From: Microbacterium marinilacus
GTDB taxonomy: Bacteria; Actinomycetota; Actinomycetes; Actinomycetales; Microbacteriaceae
NCBI RefSeq assembly: GCF_019753765.1
Contig: NZ_JAIJZW010000004.1
Coordinates: 62,001-126,000, forward strand
Length of the DNA: 64,000 bases
Direction of reading: 5' to 3'
Made by a program: the position numbers and the translations under genes. Shown piece after piece: positions 33,540 to 42,490 of this stretch. The notes beneath the pieces were generated by a model. That model worked only from the letters and a program-made list of their open reading frames with translations, did not search any database and had not been told where the DNA came from. Positions within the stretch are counted from its first letter, which is position 1, and every line of letters begins with the position of its first letter.

Positions 33540-36089
33540 TCACTCCGCGTCGCGGGCCTGCGCGGCCAGCGCCCGCTCGACGCCTGCGAGGCTCTCGAGC
33601 ACGATGCGCCGGAGGGCCGCAGGGGCCTCCGGGTTCGCGCCGAGCCAGGAGCGCGTCGCCTCCAGCAGCCGCGCGTCGGCCAGCGGGGCCGGGTACAGCA
33701 GCTGGCACAGGTACTCGGCGATCGTGAACGAGCGTGCCTCCCAGATGGGCAGCAGCATCTCGAAGTACTTCTCGACGTACGCGTCCAGCAGGGGGCGCGA
33801 GGCGGGGTGGACGAAGCCGGCGGAGGCCGCCCGCACGACGGTGTTCGGCAGCGTGTCCCGGTCGATCAGCGACGACCACGCCGCCGCCTTGGCCTCCGCG
33901 GTCGGCAGCGCCGCTCGCGCCTGGGCCGCGAACTCCCCGCCCTTGGCGGTGTTGTCGGCCTCCAGGGCGGCGTCGATCTGCGCGTCGTCGGCGACACCGC
34001 CCGCGGCGAGCGACACCAGCAGCTGCCACGACAGGTCGGTGTCGATCGTCAGGCCGTCCAGCACGACCTCGCCGTCGCGCAGCTGCCGGACGATCTCCCA
34101 CTGCTCCGGGGTCGACGCGGCGGAGGCGAAGGCGGTCGTGAACTGCAGCTGCGCGTCCCCGCCGGCGTCGGCGGACCGGGCGAGTCGCCACAGGCCGTCC
34201 GCCACCCGGGCGCGGGTCGACTCGCGGGTCTCCGGCGTCACATACGCGTTCGCCGCGAGCTGCAGCTGCGCGAGCGTCGTGCGGATCGTCGTCGACTCGG
34301 TCTCGCGACCGATGTTCCGCAGCACGAGGTCGACGTAGTCGCTCGCCGCCGACTCGGCGTCGCGGGTCTGATCCCAGGCGGCGCCCCAGACCAGCGACCG
34401 CGCGAGCGGGTCGGCGATGTCCGCCAGATGGTCGATCGCCGTCGCGAGCGAGCGGTCGTCGAGCCGGATCTTCGCGTACGCGAGGTCGTCGTCGTTCAGC
34501 AGCACGAGGTCGGGGCGACGCACGCCCTTGAGCTGCGGCACCTCGGTGAGGTCGCCGTCCACGTCGAGCTCGATGTGGTGCGTGCGCCGCAGCGTGCCGG
34601 CGGCGAGCTCGTAGAAGCCCACGCCGAGGCGGTGCGGTCGGATCGTCGGGTAGTCGGCGGGAGCGGTCTGAGTGATGGCGAACCGCGAGATCGTGCCGTC
34701 GCCCGCCTCGTCGATGACGGGGGAGAGGGTGTTGACCCCGGCCGTCTCGAGCCACTTCCTGGACCAGCCCGACAGGTCGCGCCCGCTCGTGCGCTCGAGC
34801 TCCACGAGCAGGTCGCTCAGCTCGGTGTTCGCGAACCTGTGCTTGGCGAAGTAGGCGCCCACGCCGGAGAAGAAGGCGTCGATGCCCACCCAGGCCGCCA
34901 GCTGCTTGAGGACGGAGCCGCCCTTGGCGTAGGTGATGCCGTCGAAGTTGACCTGCACGTCCTGGAGGTCGGAGATCTCGGCGACCACGGGGTGCGTCGA
35001 GGGCAGCTGGTCCTGACGGTAGGCCCAGGTCTTCTCCATGGCGTTGAACGTGGTCCACGCCTCGGTCCACTCGGTGGCCTCGGCCGTGGCGATGGTGGAG
35101 GCCCACTCGGCGAACGACTCGTTCAGCCAGAGGTCGTTCCACCACTTCATCGTGACCAGGTCGCCGAACCACATGTGCGCGAGCTCGTGCAGGATCGTCA
35201 CGACGCGGCGCTCCTTGACCGCGTCGGTGACCTTCGAGCGGAAGACGTAGGTCTCCGTGAACGTCACGGCCCCGGCGTTCTCCATGGCGCCCGCGTTGAA
35301 CTCGGGGACGAAGAGCTGGTCGTACTTCTCGAACGGGTAGGGGTAGCCGAACTTGTCCTCGTAATAGGCGAACCCCTGGCGGGTCTTCTCGAAGATGTAG
35401 TCGGCGTCGACGTCCTGCCACAGGCTCCTGCGGGCGAAGACGCCGAGCGGGATGACCCGGCCGTCCGAGCTCGTGAGCTCCGAGCGGGTCTCCTCATAGG
35501 GGCCGGCGATGAGGGCCGTGATGTAGGAGGAGATGCGCTGGGTGGGAGCGAAGCCCCAGGTCGCCTGCCGCGCGTCGTCGTGCGTGATCGGTTCCGGCGT
35601 CGGCGAGTTGGAGACGACCTTCCAGCTCGTGGGAGCGGTGACGGTGAACTGGAACGTCGCCTTCAGGTCGGGCTGCTCGAACACCGCGAACATCCGGCGC
35701 GAGTCGGGCACCTCGAACTGCGAGTAGAGGTAGACCTCGCCGTCGACGGGGTCGACGAAGCGGTGCAGGCCCTCGCCGGTGTTCGTGTACAGGCAGTCGG
35801 CGTCGACGACCAGCTCGTTCTCGGCCTCGAGGTCGTCGAGCTGGATGCGGGAGTCGGCGAAGACGAGGGCGGGGTCGAGCTCGCGCCCGTTGAGCGTGAT
35901 CTCGCGGACCTCGCGAGCGATCAGGTCGATGAAGGTGGCCGCGCCGGGCGTGGCGGCGAACCGCACGACGCTCCGCGAGCCGAAGATCTCGGCGCCCTTC
36001 GTGAGGTCGAGCGAGACCTCGTACGAGCGGGTGTCGACGACGGCGCGGCGCTCCTGCGCTTCGATGCGGGTGAGGTTCTCTCCAGGCAC
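33540..36089 (-). CDS. pepN: Aminopeptidase N (M1 family)
   Basis: Zinc metalloaminopeptidase of 849 residues. Exopeptidase signature GAMENAGAVTF near residue 272. The zinc site is HELAHMWFGD (His301, Glu302, His305) with the third ligand Glu in LNESFAEW near residue 324. The C-terminal helical domain (about 530-849) is complete. The NLTRIEAQERRAVVDTRSYEV start is standard for actinobacterial PepN. GTG chosen because a GGGAG sequence lies about 12 bases upstream; an earlier ATG would add 17 unrelated residues. It degrades oligopeptides in the cytoplasm. Confidence 0.94.
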   Translation of the reverse strand: MPGENLTRIEAQERRAVVDTRSYEVSLDLTKGAEIFGSRSVVRFAATPGAATFIDLIAREVREITLNGRELDPALVFADSRIQLDDLEAENELVVDADCLYTNTGEGLHRFVDPVDGEVYLYSQFEVPDSRRMFAVFEQPDLKATFQFTVTAPTSWKVVSNSPTPEPITHDDARQATWGFAPTQRISSYITALIAGPYEETRSELTSSDGRVIPLGVFARRSLWQDVDADYIFEKTRQGFAYYEDKFGYPYPFEKYDQLFVPEFNAGAMENAGAVTFTETYVFRSKVTDAVKERRVVTILHELAHMWFGDLVTMKWWNDLWLNESFAEWASTIATAEATEWTEAWTTFNAMEKTWAYRQDQLPSTHPVVAEISDLQDVQVNFDGITYAKGGSVLKQLAAWVGIDAFFSGVGAYFAKHRFANTELSDLLVELERTSGRDLSGWSRKWLETAGVNTLSPVIDEAGDGTISRFAITQTAPADYPTIRPHRLGVGFYELAAGTLRRTHHIELDVDGDLTEVPQLKGVRRPDLVLLNDDDLAYAKIRLDDRSLATAIDHLADIADPLARSLVWGAAWDQTRDAESAASDYVDLVLRNIGRETESTTIRTTLAQLQLAANAYVTPETRESTRARVADGLWRLARSADAGGDAQLQFTTAFASAASTPEQWEIVRQLRDGEVVLDGLTIDTDLSWQLLVSLAAGGVADDAQIDAALEADNTAKGGEFAAQARAALPTAEAKAAAWSSLIDRDTLPNTVVRAASAGFVHPASRPLLDAYVEKYFEMLLPIWEARSFTIAEYLCQLLYPAPLADARLLEATRSWLGANPEAPAALRRIVLESLAGVERALAAQARDAE

Positions 36090-36181
36090 TGCTGAGCTCC
36101 CATGGGGGTGAGGGGCGATGGTGTGCCGACCGGGCGTCACTGGTGTGCGGACGCGGGCGGCGACTGGACAAGACTACGTCG

Positions 36182-37873
36182 TCAGGCGCTCGGGCCGATG
36201 GATCCCGGCGAGGAAGAGGATCCGGCGGCGCGGAGCACGTGACTGCGCGCATGGGCGACCGCGGGCGCGAGCTCCGTGAACAGATGCCGGTGATCGCGCA
36301 GGGCCGACAGGACGCCGACGGAGCGGAACAGCTCGTCGTGCGCCTGCCGCACTCCCTTGACGAGCACGGTGATGCCGCGCCGTTCGAGGGTGCGGACCAC
36401 GTCGCTGAGGATCCGTGCGCCTGTGGCGTCGACCAGCTCGAGGCGCGACATGCGCAGGATCACGACCTCGACGCCCTCGATGGCGGTGGCGGCGTCGAAC
36501 ACGCGGTCGGCCGCGGCGAAGAAGAGCGGCCCGTCGAGCCGCACGATCGCGATCCGTTCGTCGCCCGGCTCGGGGTCTCCCGGTACGGGCTCTCGGACGA
36601 CGCCGGTGGCGCGCGAGAGGTTGCGCAGGGCCACCAGCCCCGCGAGGGCCACGCCGATGCCCACCGCGACGATGAGGTCGAACGCGAGCGTCACCGCCGC
36701 GGTCACGACGAACCCCGCGGCGTCGGCGCGGGTGGACGTGAGGATCGCGCGTGCCGTGGCGACGTGCACCATCCGCACCGCGGTGACGAAGAGCACGCCG
36801 GCGAGTGCCGCCAGCGGGATCGCCCCGACGGGACCGGAGGCGGCGAGGACGATGAGCAGAAGCACGGCCGCGTGGACCACCGCGGCGATGCGCGTGCGGG
36901 CGCCGGAGCGGACGTTGACCGACGTGCGGGCGATCGCGCCGGTGGCGGGCATCCCGCCGAAGAAGGCGGCGCCGAGGGAGGCCAGCCCCTGGCCTACGAG
37001 CTCGCGGTCGGGATCGTACGGCCCGGTGTCCGCCATCGACGCCGCCACGCGCGCCGACAGCAGCGACTCGATGGCGGCGAGCGCGGCCACCGTGAGCGCG
37101 GCGGGCAGCAGGCCCGGCAGCGTCCCGGGATCGAGCGCGGGCAGCGCGGGCGCGGGCAGGGCCGAGGGGATCTCGCCGATCGCCGCGAGAGGCGTCGGCA
37201 GCAGCACCGAGAGCGCGGTGACGATCGCGATGCCGATGAGCGAGCCGGGAAGCGCGGGGTGGATGCGCGGGGCGACCACCATCACGAGGGCGACCAGCAG
37301 GGCGGCGCCTGCTCCCCACGCGAGATAGGCGGGGTCCGCGGCGGCCACCGCCTGCACCGCGGCGACGAGCGCGTTGGAGCTGTGCTCGCCCGCCGCGGAT
37401 TGATGGGGCGAGGTGATGAGCGGCACCTGCTGGAGGAAGATGATCACCGCTATGCCCACCGTGAAGCCCTCGATGACGGGCCAGGGGATGAACGACACCA
37501 CCCTGCCGAGGCGGGCGACGCCGGCGACCAGCACGAGGGCGCCGGCCATGAGGGTGACGGCCGCGACCGCGCTGGGTCCGTGCGTCGCCACGATCGGCAC
37601 GAGCACGACGACCATGGCGCCGGTGGGGCCGGACACCTGGACCGACGACCCTCCGAAGACGGCCGCCAGCAGGCCCGCGACGATGGCGGTCACGAGTCCC
37701 TGCTCTGCGGTGAGACCGGAGCTGACCCCGAAGCCGAGGGCGAGGGGGAGGGCGACGACGCCGACGGTGACGCCGGCGAGCACGTCTCGTCGCCAGGTGC
37801 GGGACGCGCCCCGGTAGTCGGCGGCGGAGGGCAGAAGAGACCGCAGGCGGGCGAGCCGTGCGTTCGCGCTCAT
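36182..37873 (-). CDS. SulP family inorganic anion transporter with STAS domain
   Basis: 563 residues. Ten or more transmembrane helices (about residues 25-415) with the SulP motif segments GVVALPLALGFGVSSGL, VFGGSSVQVSGPTGAM and FFGGMPATGAIARTSVNVRSGARTRIAAVVHA. A C-terminal STAS domain (about 440-540) includes IVRLDGPLFFAAADRVFDA. The transported anion may be sulfate, bicarbonate or another small anion. ATG overlaps the stop of an ArsR-family gene by four bases, so it is transcribed after that regulator. The C-terminus is Ser/Pro-rich. Confidence 0.92.
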   Translation of the reverse strand: MSANARLARLRSLLPSAADYRGASRTWRRDVLAGVTVGVVALPLALGFGVSSGLTAEQGLVTAIVAGLLAAVFGGSSVQVSGPTGAMVVVLVPIVATHGPSAVAAVTLMAGALVLVAGVARLGRVVSFIPWPVIEGFTVGIAVIIFLQQVPLITSPHQSAAGEHSSNALVAAVQAVAAADPAYLAWGAGAALLVALVMVVAPRIHPALPGSLIGIAIVTALSVLLPTPLAAIGEIPSALPAPALPALDPGTLPGLLPAALTVAALAAIESLLSARVAASMADTGPYDPDRELVGQGLASLGAAFFGGMPATGAIARTSVNVRSGARTRIAAVVHAAVLLLIVLAASGPVGAIPLAALAGVLFVTAVRMVHVATARAILTSTRADAAGFVVTAAVTLAFDLIVAVGIGVALAGLVALRNLSRATGVVREPVPGDPEPGDERIAIVRLDGPLFFAAADRVFDAATAIEGVEVVILRMSRLELVDATGARILSDVVRTLERRGITVLVKGVRQAHDELFRSVGVLSALRDHRHLFTELAPAVAHARSHVLRAAGSSSSPGSIGPSA

Positions 37874-38229
37874 CGGGCGAGGGCCGGCAGGTCGCGCGCC
37901 TCGTCGAGGCGCTCCCGGTCGGCCTCGAGGATGCCGAGCAGAAGCGCGCGGGCGACGCGCAGCAGGTCGGCGGCGCGCGGGTCGGCGAGGCGGTAGAAGA
38001 CGTGGCTCGCTCGTCTTTCCGAGGTGACGAGACGATGACGGCGCAGCACGGCGAGGTGCTGCGAGAGGTGCGAGGGCTCGAGGCCGGTCTCGGACTGCAG
38101 ATCGGCGACGCTGACCTCGTCGGACGCGCTCAGAAGCTCGAGGATGCGGATCCGCAGAGGGTGGGCGAGCCCCTTGAAGAGGTTGGCCTTGACCTCGTAC
38201 AGGGGGCGATGGCTGTCGATCATCGGCAT
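37870..38229 (-). CDS. ArsR family transcriptional regulator
   Basis: 119-residue winged helix protein. LFKGLAHPLRIRILELLSASDEVSVADLQSETGLEPSHLSQHLAVLRRHRLVTSERRASHVFYRLADP covers the ArsR/SmtB fold (about residues 13-85). No CxC metal-binding motif is seen in helix 3, so it may respond to something other than arsenite or cadmium. MPMIDSHRP is chosen as the start; an upstream extension is non-conserved. It is directly coupled to the SulP gene and preceded by an ATGATG/CATCAT inverted repeat, so control of the SulP transporter is likely. Confidence 0.87.
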   Translation of the reverse strand: MPMIDSHRPLYEVKANLFKGLAHPLRIRILELLSASDEVSVADLQSETGLEPSHLSQHLAVLRRHRLVTSERRASHVFYRLADPRAADLLRVARALLLGILEADRERLDEARDLPALAR

Positions 38230-38244
38230 GATGGATTCATCATA
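38228..38244 (-). promoter_or_regulatory. ArsR operator overlapping promoter and start codon
   Basis: ATGATG-gatt-CATCAT (38228-38243) is an inverted repeat with six-base perfect arms. On the minus strand TATGAT (38239-38244) is a good -10 box nine bases before the ATG at 38229, so a bound repressor would cover the -10 region. Binding by the adjacent ArsR is inferred. Confidence 0.6.
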
Positions 38245-38342
38245 TCGTGAGACGCATCGTTCCACGCGGGCTGCGATCGGCTCTCGCGGGGACACGCGAC
38301 GGCCATGACGCGCGACTTCTACAGAGGTGCGAAAATGGAGGG

Positions 38343-39590
38343 GTGAACGAGCAGCGCGATCAGACACCGTCCCCGGCCGCCACCTCGACCCTCGAGCAGA
38401 GGGGACCGCTGTTCGCCTCCGCCGCCGCGTCGAGCGGGGCGCCGTTCGTCGAGACCCCGGTCGCGTACGACGCCATCCTGCTGGCGAGCTTCGGCGGCCC
38501 GGAAGGACAGGACGACGTCATCCCGTTCCTGCGCAACGTCACCCGCGGCCGCGGCATCCCCGACGAGCGGCTGGAGGAGGTCGCCCACCATTACCGCCAC
38601 TTCGAAGGCGTCAGCCCGATCAACGCGCAGAACCGCGAGCTCAAGGCCGCGCTCGAGGACGAGGTCGCGCGACGCGGTCTGGACCTTCCGATCTACTGGG
38701 GCAACCGCAACTGGGCTCCCCTCCTCGAGGACGCCGTGCGCCAGGCGTACGACGACGGTCACCGCACCCTCCTCGCCGTCGCGACGAGCGCGTACAGCTC
38801 CTACTCGAGCGACCGCCAGTACCGCGAGGACTTCGCACGCATCCTGACGGACACCGGCCTCGGCGCCCCCTCGGAGGGCGGCGGCGACGCCCCTGTGACC
38901 ATCGACAAGGTGAGGCTGTTCTTCGATCACCCCGGATTCGTCGAGCCCTTCTACGAGGGCGTCCGAGACGCCGTGGCGGCGTACCTCGCCGACGGGCTCT
39001 CCGCTCCCGAGATCCGGGTGCTGTTCTCCACCCACAGCATCCCCACCGCCGACGCCGACCGCTCCGGTCCCCGCGACGTCGAGTGGCCCGAGGGCGGCGC
39101 GTACGTGGCGCAGCATCGCGCGGTCGCCGAGCACATCATGTCGCGGCTCGCCGAGGAGCTTCCCCAGGCCGGCGCCTCCGGCTGGAAGCTCGTCTACCAG
39201 TCCCGGTCCGGCCCCGCGTCGCAGCCGTGGCTCGAACCGGACATCAACGACGAGATCGCCGAGCTGCCCGCGCAGGGCGTGCGCGCCGTCGTCATCGTGC
39301 CGCTCGGCTTCGTCAGCGACCACATGGAGGTGCTCTGGGACCTCGACAACGAGGCCATGGCCTCCGCCGCCGAGGCCGGAATGAGCTCCGTGCGCACCCG
39401 GACGCCCGGCTCTCATCCCGCGTTCGTCGCCGGCCTGATCGACCTCGTCGAGGAGCGCCTGCGCGGCACGCCCGCGGCCGAGCGTCCGGCGCTGACCCCG
39501 CTCGGGCCGTGGTTCGACGTCTCGCGTCCGGGCGACAGCGAGAACGCCCGCCTCGGCTTCCGCCCGGCGGCGGCGGGCATCCTGCCCTGA
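38343..39590 (+). CDS. hemH: Ferrochelatase (coproporphyrin type, HemH/CpfC)
   Basis: 415 residues. It inserts Fe2+ into a porphyrin. Actinobacterial homologues act on coproporphyrin III and then pass coproheme to ChdC. SFGGPEGQDDVIPFLRNVTRGRGIPDERL (about 51-80) is diagnostic. The catalytic His is His231 in FSTHSIPTADADR. LVYQSRSGPASQPWLEPDI and VIVPLGFVSDHMEVLWDLD are typical. A disordered 45-residue N-terminus precedes the fold. The GTG start follows GGAGG closely. The metal ion and porphyrin preference are inferred from the clade. It is not clustered with other heme genes here. Confidence 0.92.
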   Translation: MNEQRDQTPSPAATSTLEQRGPLFASAAASSGAPFVETPVAYDAILLASFGGPEGQDDVIPFLRNVTRGRGIPDERLEEVAHHYRHFEGVSPINAQNRELKAALEDEVARRGLDLPIYWGNRNWAPLLEDAVRQAYDDGHRTLLAVATSAYSSYSSDRQYREDFARILTDTGLGAPSEGGGDAPVTIDKVRLFFDHPGFVEPFYEGVRDAVAAYLADGLSAPEIRVLFSTHSIPTADADRSGPRDVEWPEGGAYVAQHRAVAEHIMSRLAEELPQAGASGWKLVYQSRSGPASQPWLEPDINDEIAELPAQGVRAVVIVPLGFVSDHMEVLWDLDNEAMASAAEAGMSSVRTRTPGSHPAFVAGLIDLVEERLRGTPAAERPALTPLGPWFDVSRPGDSENARLGFRPAAAGILP

Positions 39591-39620
39591 GGGGCGCGAT
39601 GCCGCCGCGCGCGATGAAAT

Positions 39621-39626
39621 TAGGAT
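39621..39626 (+). promoter_or_regulatory. -10 box (TAGGAT), leaderless promoter of rpiB
   Basis: TAGGAT ends seven bases before the ATG at 39634. It overlaps an alternative upstream ATG, which argues for the later start. Confidence 0.6.
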
Positions 39627-39633
39627 GAGTGCC

Positions 39634-40122
39634 ATGCGCATCCACATCGCGACCGACCACGCCGGCCTCGAGTTCTCCACGCAGCTGCAGCACCACCTCG
39701 CCGGGCAGGGCCACGAGGTGGTCGACCACGGACCGGTCGAGTACGACCCCGTCGACGACTATCCGTCGTTCTGCATCCGCGCCGCGCAGGCGGTCGTGGA
39801 CGACCGGGCGAGGGGCGTCGACGCACTCGGCGTGGTGTTCGGCGGGTCGGGGAACGGCGAGCAGATCGCCGCGAACAAGGTCGCCGGGGTGCGCGCCGCC
39901 CTCGTCTGGAGCATCGCGACCGCCGAGCTGGCACGCGAGCACAACGACGCCAACGTCATCGCGATCGGCGCACGGCAGCACGCCTTCGGCGACGTGGTGA
40001 GCTTCATCGACCGCTTCGTCCAGACGCCGTTCTCAGGCGACGAGCGTCACGTGCGACGCATCGCGCAGATCGCCGCCTACGAGGCCGACGGCTCGCTCGA
40101 GCCCGACCCCCGCGCGAACTGA
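39634..40122 (+). CDS. rpiB: Ribose-5-phosphate isomerase B
   Basis: 162 residues. It interconverts ribulose-5-phosphate and ribose-5-phosphate in the pentose phosphate pathway. RIHIATDHAGLEFSTQLQHHL at the start, DDYPSFCIRAAQAV, and the GGSGNGEQIAANKVAGVRAAL motif, whose Glu serves as base in the Mycobacterium enzyme. HNDANVIAIGARQH follows. Start at MRIHI because the -10 box lies seven bases upstream. Its stop overlaps the ATG of the nei-like gene by one base (TGATG). Confidence 0.94.
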   Translation: MRIHIATDHAGLEFSTQLQHHLAGQGHEVVDHGPVEYDPVDDYPSFCIRAAQAVVDDRARGVDALGVVFGGSGNGEQIAANKVAGVRAALVWSIATAELAREHNDANVIAIGARQHAFGDVVSFIDRFVQTPFSGDERHVRRIAQIAAYEADGSLEPDPRAN

Positions 40123-41159
40123 TGCCCGAGGGTCATTCCGTCCACCGGATCGCGCGACAGTTCGCCCGCAACTTCGTCGGCCGGCCGATCAGCGCGTCGA
40201 GCCCGCAAGGACGCTTCGCTCAGGGCGCCGCAGAGCTCGACGGACGCACGCCGACGAGGGCGCAGGCCGTCGGCAAGCAGATGTTCCTCGAGTTCGACGA
40301 ACAGGTGTGGCTGCGCGTGCACCTCGGCCTCTACGGCGCGTGGGACTTCGCGGGGGAGATCCTCGTCGATCCGACGATCGCGTCGGCGAACGGCCGCATG
40401 GGGCAGACCAACCAGCGTGGCACCGACCTCGCGGCGCCGGGCGACGCGCCCGTCTTCGACGAGGACGGGGAGAACTCGCTGGCGTCGATCGGCGCCCCGC
40501 GCCGCACGCGCGTGCACGTGCGGATGTCCGAGCAGACACGCACGCTGGGCGCCGACGGGACGGCGGACACGGAGGAGCCGGGCACCGCCGAGTGGCCGCC
40601 TCCCGTGGTCGGACAGGTGCGCCTGCGCCTGATGACGGACGTGACCGCCGCCGACCTCCGGGGCCCGACCGCCTGCGCGGTCGAGACGCCCGAGCAGGTC
40701 GACGCCGTCATCGCGCGTCTCGGCCCCGACCCCCTCGTCGGCGACCCCGTCGAGAACGAGGAGCGGTTCGTGGCGGCGGTCCGCCGTCGTAACGTCGCCA
40801 TCGGGCAGCTCCTCATGGACCAGGCGGTGGTCAGCGGCATCGGCAACGTGTACCGCGCCGAGATGCTCTTCCGGGCGAGGCTCGATCCGCACACCCCCGG
40901 CAAGGCGATCCCGGAGGAGCTGGTGCGCGCTCTCTGGGACGACTGGGTCGGCCTGCTGCGCGTCGGGGTCGAGACCGGTCAGATGATGACGATGGACGAC
41001 CTGAGCCCCGACGACTGGCGCCGCGCGATGGCGAGCAGGGACGACCGGCACTGGGTGTATCACCGTGCGGGGCTGCCGTGTCGCGTGTGCGGCACGGAGG
41101 TCGTCGTGGAGGAGATGCAGGCCCGCAAGCTGTACTGGTGCCCGTCCTGCCAGCGGTGA
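40122..41159 (+). CDS. Fpg/Nei family DNA glycosylase/AP lyase
   Basis: 345-residue base-excision repair enzyme. The N-terminus MPEGHSVHRIA has the catalytic Pro2 and Glu3. The H2TH segment is NVAIGQLLMDQAVVSGIGNVYRAEMLF near 225-251. The zinc finger CRVCGTEVVVEEMQARKLYWCPSCQ is at the C-terminus. The MPEGHS start fits Nei2-type proteins that remove oxidised pyrimidines. Compared with shorter homologues an acidic, low-complexity insert of about 60 residues (about 108-165) lies between the catalytic and H2TH domains. Coupled to rpiB. Confidence 0.93.
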   Translation: MPEGHSVHRIARQFARNFVGRPISASSPQGRFAQGAAELDGRTPTRAQAVGKQMFLEFDEQVWLRVHLGLYGAWDFAGEILVDPTIASANGRMGQTNQRGTDLAAPGDAPVFDEDGENSLASIGAPRRTRVHVRMSEQTRTLGADGTADTEEPGTAEWPPPVVGQVRLRLMTDVTAADLRGPTACAVETPEQVDAVIARLGPDPLVGDPVENEERFVAAVRRRNVAIGQLLMDQAVVSGIGNVYRAEMLFRARLDPHTPGKAIPEELVRALWDDWVGLLRVGVETGQMMTMDDLSPDDWRRAMASRDDRHWVYHRAGLPCRVCGTEVVVEEMQARKLYWCPSCQR

Positions 41160-41172
41160 GAGCGGTGATCCG

Positions 41173-41736
41173 ATGAGGGGGGCGCACGCCGCCACCGATC
41201 CCGTCGTCCTCGGCGACCTGGTGCTGACGCCCGTGGACGTCGGCGATCTGCCCGAGACGCATCGGCTGCATGCCGACCCGGCTGTCTGGACCCATCTGCC
41301 GTCGGGGCGGCACACGTCTCTCGCACGCACCCGGGAGATGATCGAGCACTACATCGCCGACTGGGATCACGGACTCGGCTACTGGACGGCCCGCCTGCGC
41401 GACACCGGCGCCTATGTGGGCATCGGTGGCTGCCGTGTGCGCGAGGACGCCGCCTGGAACGTCTACTACCGGCTCGACCCCGCCTTCCAGGGGCGCGGCT
41501 TCGCGACGCGCATCGCTCGGGCGGGCGCGGAACGCGCGGCAGCGGTGCGGCCCGAGCTTCCCGTCTCCGCCATCCTGCTCGAGCACAACCTCGCGTCGAA
41601 GGCGGTCGCCGAGCGCCTCGGACTTCGGCTCGTCTGGCGGGGGCCGGACGACGGCAACCCCGACCCCGGAGCGGTGCGCCTGATCTACACGGACCGCGAC
41701 GTCACGCCCGCGCAGCTCGTGGTGCTCCGGGGCTGA
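41173..41736 (+). CDS. GNAT family N-acetyltransferase
   Basis: 187 residues resembling RimJ/RimL-type acetyltransferases. LGDLVLTPVDVGDLPETHRLHADPAVWTHLPSGRH at the N-terminus, WTARLRDTGAYVGIGGCRV, and the acetyl-CoA loop YYRLDPAFQGRGFATRIARAGAERA (R/QxxGxG/A form, about 99-123), then LEHNLASKAVAERLGLRL. Acceptor unknown. It lies 13 bases after the glycosylase stop, so it could be cotranscribed with rpiB and the glycosylase. Confidence 0.87.
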   Translation: MRGAHAATDPVVLGDLVLTPVDVGDLPETHRLHADPAVWTHLPSGRHTSLARTREMIEHYIADWDHGLGYWTARLRDTGAYVGIGGCRVREDAAWNVYYRLDPAFQGRGFATRIARAGAERAAAVRPELPVSAILLEHNLASKAVAERLGLRLVWRGPDDGNPDPGAVRLIYTDRDVTPAQLVVLRG

Positions 41737-41817
41737 GTCGAGGGCAGCCACGGAGGACCGAGACTCTCGAGTCGGTCCGGGCCGGTCGTCGGTCGACGGG
41801 CCGCTGACGCGCCCACG

Positions 41818-41823
41818 TACGAT
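41818..41823 (+). promoter_or_regulatory. -10 box (TACGAT), leaderless promoter of the PaiB-like gene
   Basis: TACGAT ends seven bases before the ATG at 41831. Confidence 0.6.
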
Positions 41824-41830
41824 CGGATCC

Positions 41831-42490
41831 ATGCGCCAGAACCCGAGCTTCGCGTTCACCGACGTCGCCGAGCTGCGACGCCTGATCGACCGGAACCCGT
41901 GGGTCACCCTGGTCAGCCATGCGGCCGAGGGGCTCGTCGCATCGCACTACGCGGTGCTGCTCGACGAAGGACGGGACGACCTCACCATCGTCGGGCACGT
42001 CGGTCGGCCCGACGACGCCGTCCACGGTCTGGGCGACGGGGAGCTGCTCGTGGTCGTGCAGGGGCCGCACGGCTACGTCTCACCCGGCTGGTACGGCGAG
42101 GGCGCGGCCGTCCCGACGTGGAACTTCGTCTCCGCTCATCTGGCCGGCGTGCCCGAGATCCTCACCGCCGAAGAGAACCTCGCGGTGCTGGACAGGCTCG
42201 TCGCCCGGTTCGAGCGTCCGATGCCCTCGCCGCGACTGATGTGGGAACGCCCCAACGACGCCCAGTTCATCGAGCGCCTCGAGCGCGGCACCGTCGGCTT
42301 CCGGCTCACGCCGACGCGGGTGACCGCCAAGCGCAAGCTCAGCCAGAACCGGCCTGACGAGGTGATCGAGACCATCATCGGCGAGCTCTCGGGCGACGGC
42401 CCGCACCGCAACCCGGGGCTCGCCGCGGAGATGCGCCGCTCCCAGGACGCGCGCGACGCAGCGCGCGGACGCGCGGGGGGCGCGCGATGA
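41831..42490 (+). CDS. PaiB-like FMN-binding protein
   Basis: 219 residues. NPSFAFTDVAELRRLIDRNPWVTLVSH, GPHGYVSPGWYGEGAAVPTWNFVSAHLAG and GFRLTPTRVTAKRKLSQNRPDEV match the PaiB/transcriptional repressor-like split-barrel family. PaiB is described as a negative regulator of sporulation and protease genes in Bacillus, but many homologues are plain flavin-binding proteins and a regulatory role should not be assumed here. It lacks an obvious DNA-binding domain. The stop overlaps the start of an amidohydrolase by four bases. Confidence 0.85.
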   Translation: MRQNPSFAFTDVAELRRLIDRNPWVTLVSHAAEGLVASHYAVLLDEGRDDLTIVGHVGRPDDAVHGLGDGELLVVVQGPHGYVSPGWYGEGAAVPTWNFVSAHLAGVPEILTAEENLAVLDRLVARFERPMPSPRLMWERPNDAQFIERLERGTVGFRLTPTRVTAKRKLSQNRPDEVIETIIGELSGDGPHRNPGLAAEMRRSQDARDAARGRAGGAR

